From positions 1-64,000 of the forward strand of contig JAJKFJ010022618.1 of NCBI GenBank assembly GCA_027382625.1: 64,000 nt of DNA. The letters run 5' to 3'. Shown here in pieces: positions 59,966 to 64,000 of the stretch (positions within the stretch are counted from its first letter, which is position 1; every line of letters starts with the position of its first letter). Made by a program: the position numbers and the translations under genes. The stretch is from Tetmemena sp. SeJ-2015 (taxonomy: Eukaryota > Ciliophora > Spirotrichea > Sporadotrichida > Oxytrichidae). The notes beneath the pieces were generated by a model. The model was not told where the DNA came from and made no database searches. It saw nothing but the letters and a program-made list of their open reading frames with translations.

Positions 59966-60864
59966 TACTTCAACTGCCACTCATTTATTACATTTTAATT
60001 TAATAATTAATTTAATTCTCTTTTTTATTAAATTCTCTTCTATAAAGCAAATCTTCTGTAAATTGATATCGTTAAAACACTACTTTTGCTAATGCTTCTA
60101 ATAAAATTAGCTTCCCTAAATTAAAAGATTAATTTTAAAATACCAAAGAGAATATTTAATTCACTTATAATATACGTGGTTTAAATCAACTCTATATTTT
60201 GATAACGAATATGAGGGATTATTATAAACTTATTTCCTTTTTAAGGTTCGAAAACAGAATAATTTTTTCAGATTTTATATTTCTTTTTCCTCAAAATTTT
60301 TTCTTTGAGATAATAAGATAAGACTTCTTAATTCAATTTTTTTCATTTTAAGTACTCCTAAATTAAAAGTTGTTACATATTATTCAAAGAGCAAATTTAC
60401 ATTGCTAGAAAAGATTTATAAATGTTTAAATAAAGATTATAACTAGGTGTTAATATCTTCAACACTTTATGAAATTTTCATTATAGGATTGTTGGTTATT
60501 TACTTTTCCTTATATTTTGTTGATTTAAAATTTAATTGCAATTTAAAATTATCTTTTTAAAAAATTTTAAGCAATGCAGGCATCTGTTCAAGAAATAGGA
60601 AAAAAAAAATTATATTGTGTTATTCTTTATATATTTAATTAAACTAAAAATATTATTTCAAAAAGTAAGATAAGAATTTAAGATGGAATCTAAAACTTTT
60701 ACTTTCCATATCATAATTAAAACTTTTCAAAACCTCATTCTTTAATTAAAATAATTTAATATAATATAAATGTTGGCAAACACTATTCAAATCATAGACG
60801 GATTCTTTTCTTTAATAAATTCAATGACCATCAAACTTTTTTAATTTATATTTAAAGAATAATA

Positions 60865-60907
<43 letters not shown>

Positions 60908-61004
60908 CTTTCAGTAGAATTTAATTAAGATTTTTGAATCCATAATATAATTGGATGTAAGAATTAAAAGTTAAACTCTTTTGTAAATTAAATACTTAAA
61001 TTTT
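59966..61004. other. AT-rich spacer with a microsatellite
   Basis: No gene supported. Contains the TAAA repeat listed separately. Confidence 0.5.
60865..60907. repeat. (TAAA)n microsatellite, about ten units
   Basis: Uninterrupted TAAA repeat of 43 bases. Confidence 0.95.
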
Positions 61005-61850
61005 TCATTTCTATGACAAAAGAATGCTTGATATTTTGTCCTTCTCTCTTAATGAAAAATTTCCATAATAAAAGTCTTCTAATATCTTATCTCTAACTAC
61101 TTTGATTCTCTGCAATAACTCCTGCTTATCAATGACTTTTAGTTCTAAGTTTAGGTCTTCTTCCATCTTATGAATGCTCTCCTCTTTAAGAACGCCATCT
61201 TCAAACTCTTTTAAAAAGTTTTTCTTAATTGAATCCTTAACTCCTGATAGTCTTTCACACTTCTCCTTTGCAAATTAAATATCTTATTTAATTACACTCT
61301 CCAAATTATCAAGTGAGGAAACAAAAAACTATTTTGAACTTTCATTAAAAACTTAAACCAGTGACACTACAGGAAGTTTCATCTAATTTAATAGACTATT
61401 TAAAGCGACTGGAGATTTATTCTTAGGATAAATTTCAGATATTGAGTTGGAAAGCTGTTCGAAAACTCTTGAATGCTCTCTCAATTTATTTTGATTGAGC
61501 ATGCTTGTGAATTCTTTAAAAGATTCCCTCTCCATTTCTTAGATTTTATTCTTTAATAACTAAAATTCAAGTTAAAGCTTGTCATACTTAACTTTTAGGT
61601 CTTATAGCTCTATAACTTTCTCATGAAACATACTTATATTATAGAATTCCTTATCAAAACATGCATTGCAAAGTTTCCTAAAGTCAGCTTTGAAATGTAG
61701 GAATCTTTGGGAGTTTCTAAAACTAATATCTCTTAGGCCTTAGAAGGAATAAAGCTGAAGGCATAATTTGTTCTGTCTTACATTGCAAATTTAGCAATTG
61801 CTCTCTCCTAAAGTTAGGAACATGTTAGAAGTCAAATTAAGTGATAACAT
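61005..61850 (-). CDS. Divergent double-CxxC coiled-coil protein, intact and longest
   Basis: 281 residues, ATG at 61850 (MLSLNLTSNMF; a second ATG follows at codon 10) to TGA 61005-61007. Pairs CQIC (19/22) and CNAC. LRDISFRNSQRFL replaces the LDLWS motif. Coiled coil, then LREHSRVFEQLSNSISEIY, FEDGVLKEESIHKM and the tail ELLQRIKVVRDKI, followed by some 25 extra residues not found in types A, B or E. Sister of the 62.6-63.4 kb copy. Confidence 0.85.
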
Positions 61851-61922
61851 TTGTATTTATAATAAAAAATTATAACTTTTAATGGAGGAAAAATTTATTT
61901 ATTAATTCATAATATTTAGAAT

Positions 61923-62340
61923 CAAAACCCCAAAACCCCATAATATGATAAGAAAGTGAAAATAAGTTGTGTATAATTAATTTCTTTATTAATACTTATA
62001 ATCATGCTAAATTTTAACCCTAAACAGGCAATCTAAAGTCTTCTAGGAAGGTGACCTTGACGTCTGTCTCATATTCTCTGAATTTTATACCTGCTTCCTC
62101 TATCTCAGATAACTGAGTGTTATGTTTCATAGGTTGCTTGATTATCACTCTCTAACTTTTTCAAAGGTTCTGATACCTTGTCTATCTTACAATGTCTTGT
62201 TGCGAATTATATTGCATCATCTTCACTTTCACACTAGTAGTATTCCTCTGGTTTCATATCGCATTCAAGTATGATTGCAACTATTGAAACTGAGATTGAA
62301 TGAGAAATTTAATTTATTTAAAAGTAATTTCACGTTTGCT
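61923..62340. mobile_element. TBE-like transposon fragment with a telomeric-repeat end
   Basis: Bases 61,923-61,939 are CAAAACCCCAAAACCCC, preceded directly by AAT, the end structure and target triplet known for Oxytricha TBE elements. A minus-strand reading frame ends at 62,002, just inside where a 78-base TBE inverted terminal repeat would stop. No opposite telomeric end is visible, so the element is truncated somewhere after 62,300. It lies between two array genes. Confidence 0.65.
62002..62340 (-). pseudogene. Transposon-borne coding remnant, C-terminal part
   Basis: Frame ending at TGA 62002-62004 reads KHNTQLSEIEEAGIKFREY then ETDVKVTFLEDFRLPVQG; upstream come VKVKMMQYNSQQDIVRQTRY and a Gln-rich helix. 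Two TGAs interrupt it (62161-62163 and 62254-62256). Composition is the least AT-rich of the neighbourhood. From its position it should be one of the three TBE reading frames, but I cannot say which. Confidence 0.5.
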
Positions 62341-62582
62341 GGCATGATTGTAAGTATCTATTAAGAAATTAATTATACTCAACCTATTTTCACTTTCTAT
62401 TAATTGGTGAGTTTTGAATAATGTAATTATATTTTAGAATAATAATTTTACTTTTCGATTAAAAGAATTTAAGTATTGTTGTAGCAATAATTCATTCAAA
62501 TTGTGTGCTCAAAACTTTTTTAAAAACTAAATTTATAATTTATCAAAGAAGAGAAAATTCAAATATATAATGAAGCTTTAAC

Positions 62583-63415
62583 TCATTTTTTAGATATTTC
62601 TTTTTTCAATCTTAAAAATAGATTTCGTTATATCTCTTATAAAATCTTATCTCTGACAACTTAGATTCTCTGCAATAACTCCTATTTATCAATTATTTTT
62701 AACTCTGTGCTTAGGTCTTCTACCATCTTTTAAAAATTCTCCTATTTAAGAATTCCATCTTTAAACTCTTTGGAGAAGCTTCTTTTAATTGAATTATTAA
62801 CTTCTGAGAGATTTTCACACTTTTTCTCTATAGAAAAAATATCCTCCTTAATTATGCTTTCCAACTTTTCGAGTGATTATACAAAAAACTACTTTAAGCT
62901 TTCATCAAAAATTTAAATCAACGACTCTAAAGGTGCTTTCATCTAATTCTATAAATTATTGATGCTAACTGGAGATTTATCCAGTGAGTAGACCTCAGAA
63001 ATGCGTGCAGCAAGGTCCTCAAAACTTTTGCATGCTCTTTCAATTTTTCTAGATTAATCATTTTTGTGAACTCTTTAAATTCTGTTTTGTCCCTTTCTTG
63101 CATTTGCATCTTTAATGACTAGAGCTCGGTCTACAGTTAATCATACTTATCTTTTATGTCATCAAATTCTTTAGCTTTTTCATAGATTATTTTTATTTCT
63201 TCTAAGTCCTCATCGAAGCATTCTCTACATAGACTTCTAAAATTTGCTTTAAATTATAAAAATTTTAGGGGATATCTCATATCAATATCTCTAAGATATT
63301 AATCTTCATATGTTTGCAATTGAAAGCACATTAGGCTCTGTATTACATTGCACATTTAACATTGACCCGATCCAGCAGAAAGAAACCCTTCCGAAGTCAA
63401 AAATAAAGAATACAT
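62583..63415 (-). pseudogene. Copy related to the 61 kb gene, one -1 frameshift
   Basis: ATG at 63415 (MYSLFLTSEGF), pairs CQMC and CREC, coiled coil open down to KLKEHAKVL. Near 63,016-63,022 a base is missing (GTTTTGAGG for GTTTTxGAGG), after which the frame continues cleanly through LAARISEVYSLDKSPV and the tail ELLQRIQVVRDKI to TGA 62583-62585. Length 833, one short of a multiple of three. Sequencing error or recent inactivation. Confidence 0.75.
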
Positions 63416-63655
63416 GCCTTAGTTATTTTAGATAAATAATTATAACGCAATAATTTTATATAAATTAACTTAGATATTTTTAAATATTTATAACTTTGCT
63501 TTGGCATTTTTAACCTAATTTATTTCAAAATTATCCTTTAATTTTTTAGGGCGGAAGGAAGTTAACTCCTCCCCTCCCAATTTTTTTAGCTGAATTCATT
63601 TGCCACAATTTATTTTCTGAAATATAATTTATCTCCTAATAAACTTCTATAATCA

Positions 63656-64000
63656 ATGGATGCTTTAACAATCAAGCAGGTTCTGGACATCTATCATAAT
63701 TAATATCCGGTAGAGAGAAACTAGTGGGGAGAAATAATCGCCTTACTCTGAAGTCTTAGTGTTGTTAGTGTCTAGCCTTATAGATACTTTTTAGCTTCGC
63801 CCTCGAGATAAGCCTCAGTGAGGAATATTCCACATATGAATTTTATCTTTTTTTTGAAGATTTCACAACAAATTAACTCCTTTTGGACAAACTATCCATA
63901 AGAGAGGTACTACAAAATTTACGATGCTCGCGAATCATTATTCTCAGCTAGGGTGGATGGAATCTATTTCTCATTCCTTTTTAAGTGCTCACATGGATTA
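63656..64000 (+). CDS. Possible plus-strand gene running off the window, one TGA
   Basis: ATG at 63656 starts MDALTIKQVLDIYHNQYPVE; after 31 codons comes TGA (63749-63751), then the same frame stays open for over 80 codons to the window end (IPHMNFIFFLKISQQINSFW, YPQERYYKIYDARESLFSAR). The region is less AT-rich than the array spacers. The TGA could mark a nonsense mutation, an intron or IES boundary, or separate a short frame from a downstream start. Not recognised. Confidence 0.45.

Noticed and set aside
1..64000. Tetrahymena or Paramecium as the source
   Set aside because: Same code, but the telomeric tract is C4A4 rather than C4A2 or C3A3/C4A2 types, and the IES pointer is not TA-bounded as in Paramecium; an exact genus remains unproven.
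1..64000. CRISPR arrays, rRNA, tRNA and bacterial-type operons
   Set aside because: No regularly spaced direct repeats, no structured RNA genes and no ribosome-binding sites or prokaryotic gene layout were seen.

Overview
This window looks like germline (micronuclear) DNA of a hypotrich-type spirotrich ciliate. It is very AT-rich. All long coding frames are on the minus strand and open only if TAA and TAG are read as glutamine and TGA as the sole stop. A 17-base C4A4-type telomeric tract sits directly after the trinucleotide AAT, as at the ends of Oxytricha TBE transposons. One gene is interrupted by a 296-base non-coding segment bounded by a 7-base direct repeat, and removing it restores a perfect reading frame, as expected of an internal eliminated sequence (IES) with a pointer. 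The species cannot be named from sequence alone.

The window is dominated by one gene family. I count 37 members or remnants, all on the minus strand, from base 408 to base 63,415. Each full copy encodes about 250-280 residues: an N-terminal module with two CxxC pairs about 37-45 residues apart (probable zinc-binding fold), a glutamine/lysine/glutamate-rich coiled coil, and a conserved C-terminal helix ending near 'ELLQRSKLIRE'. About 18 copies are open from ATG to TGA, one more is open after IES removal, and the rest carry single TGAs, frameshifts, truncations or poor sequence. I do not recognise the family and assign no biochemical function.

Layout: 0.4-9.3 kb, divergent copies (CxxC/coiled-coil types D and C plus relics); 9.8-10.1 kb, a small plus-strand gene with a 42-base intron or 43-base IES; 10.4-30.4 kb, five alternating A/B doublets at about 4-4.6 kb spacing, with two decayed copies of an unrelated gene (F) between them and a GC-rich palindrome with a MORN-repeat remnant at 14.0-14.7 kb; 31.5-39.8 kb, D-type cluster with an A-like copy; 40.3-46.3 kb, E-type cluster of five; 46.3-47.9 kb, degenerate homopolymer-rich sequence; 48.4-58.5 kb, six more divergent copies; 51.1 and 58.8-60.0 kb, two copies of another coding fragment (G), the second split by an 811-base inverted-repeat element; 61.0-63.4 kb, two last family members flanking a TBE-like transposon end; 63.7 kb to the edge, the start of a possible plus-strand gene.

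A palindromic GAATATTC motif, usually within TTGAATATTCAA, lies 59-90 bases upstream of the start codon of at least ten copies and is the best candidate for a shared promoter element. Several stretches (about 11.2-11.9, 12.3-13.2, 28.4-28.6 and 46.3-47.9 kb) look like poor base calling over ordinary array sequence, so some broken copies may be intact in reality.
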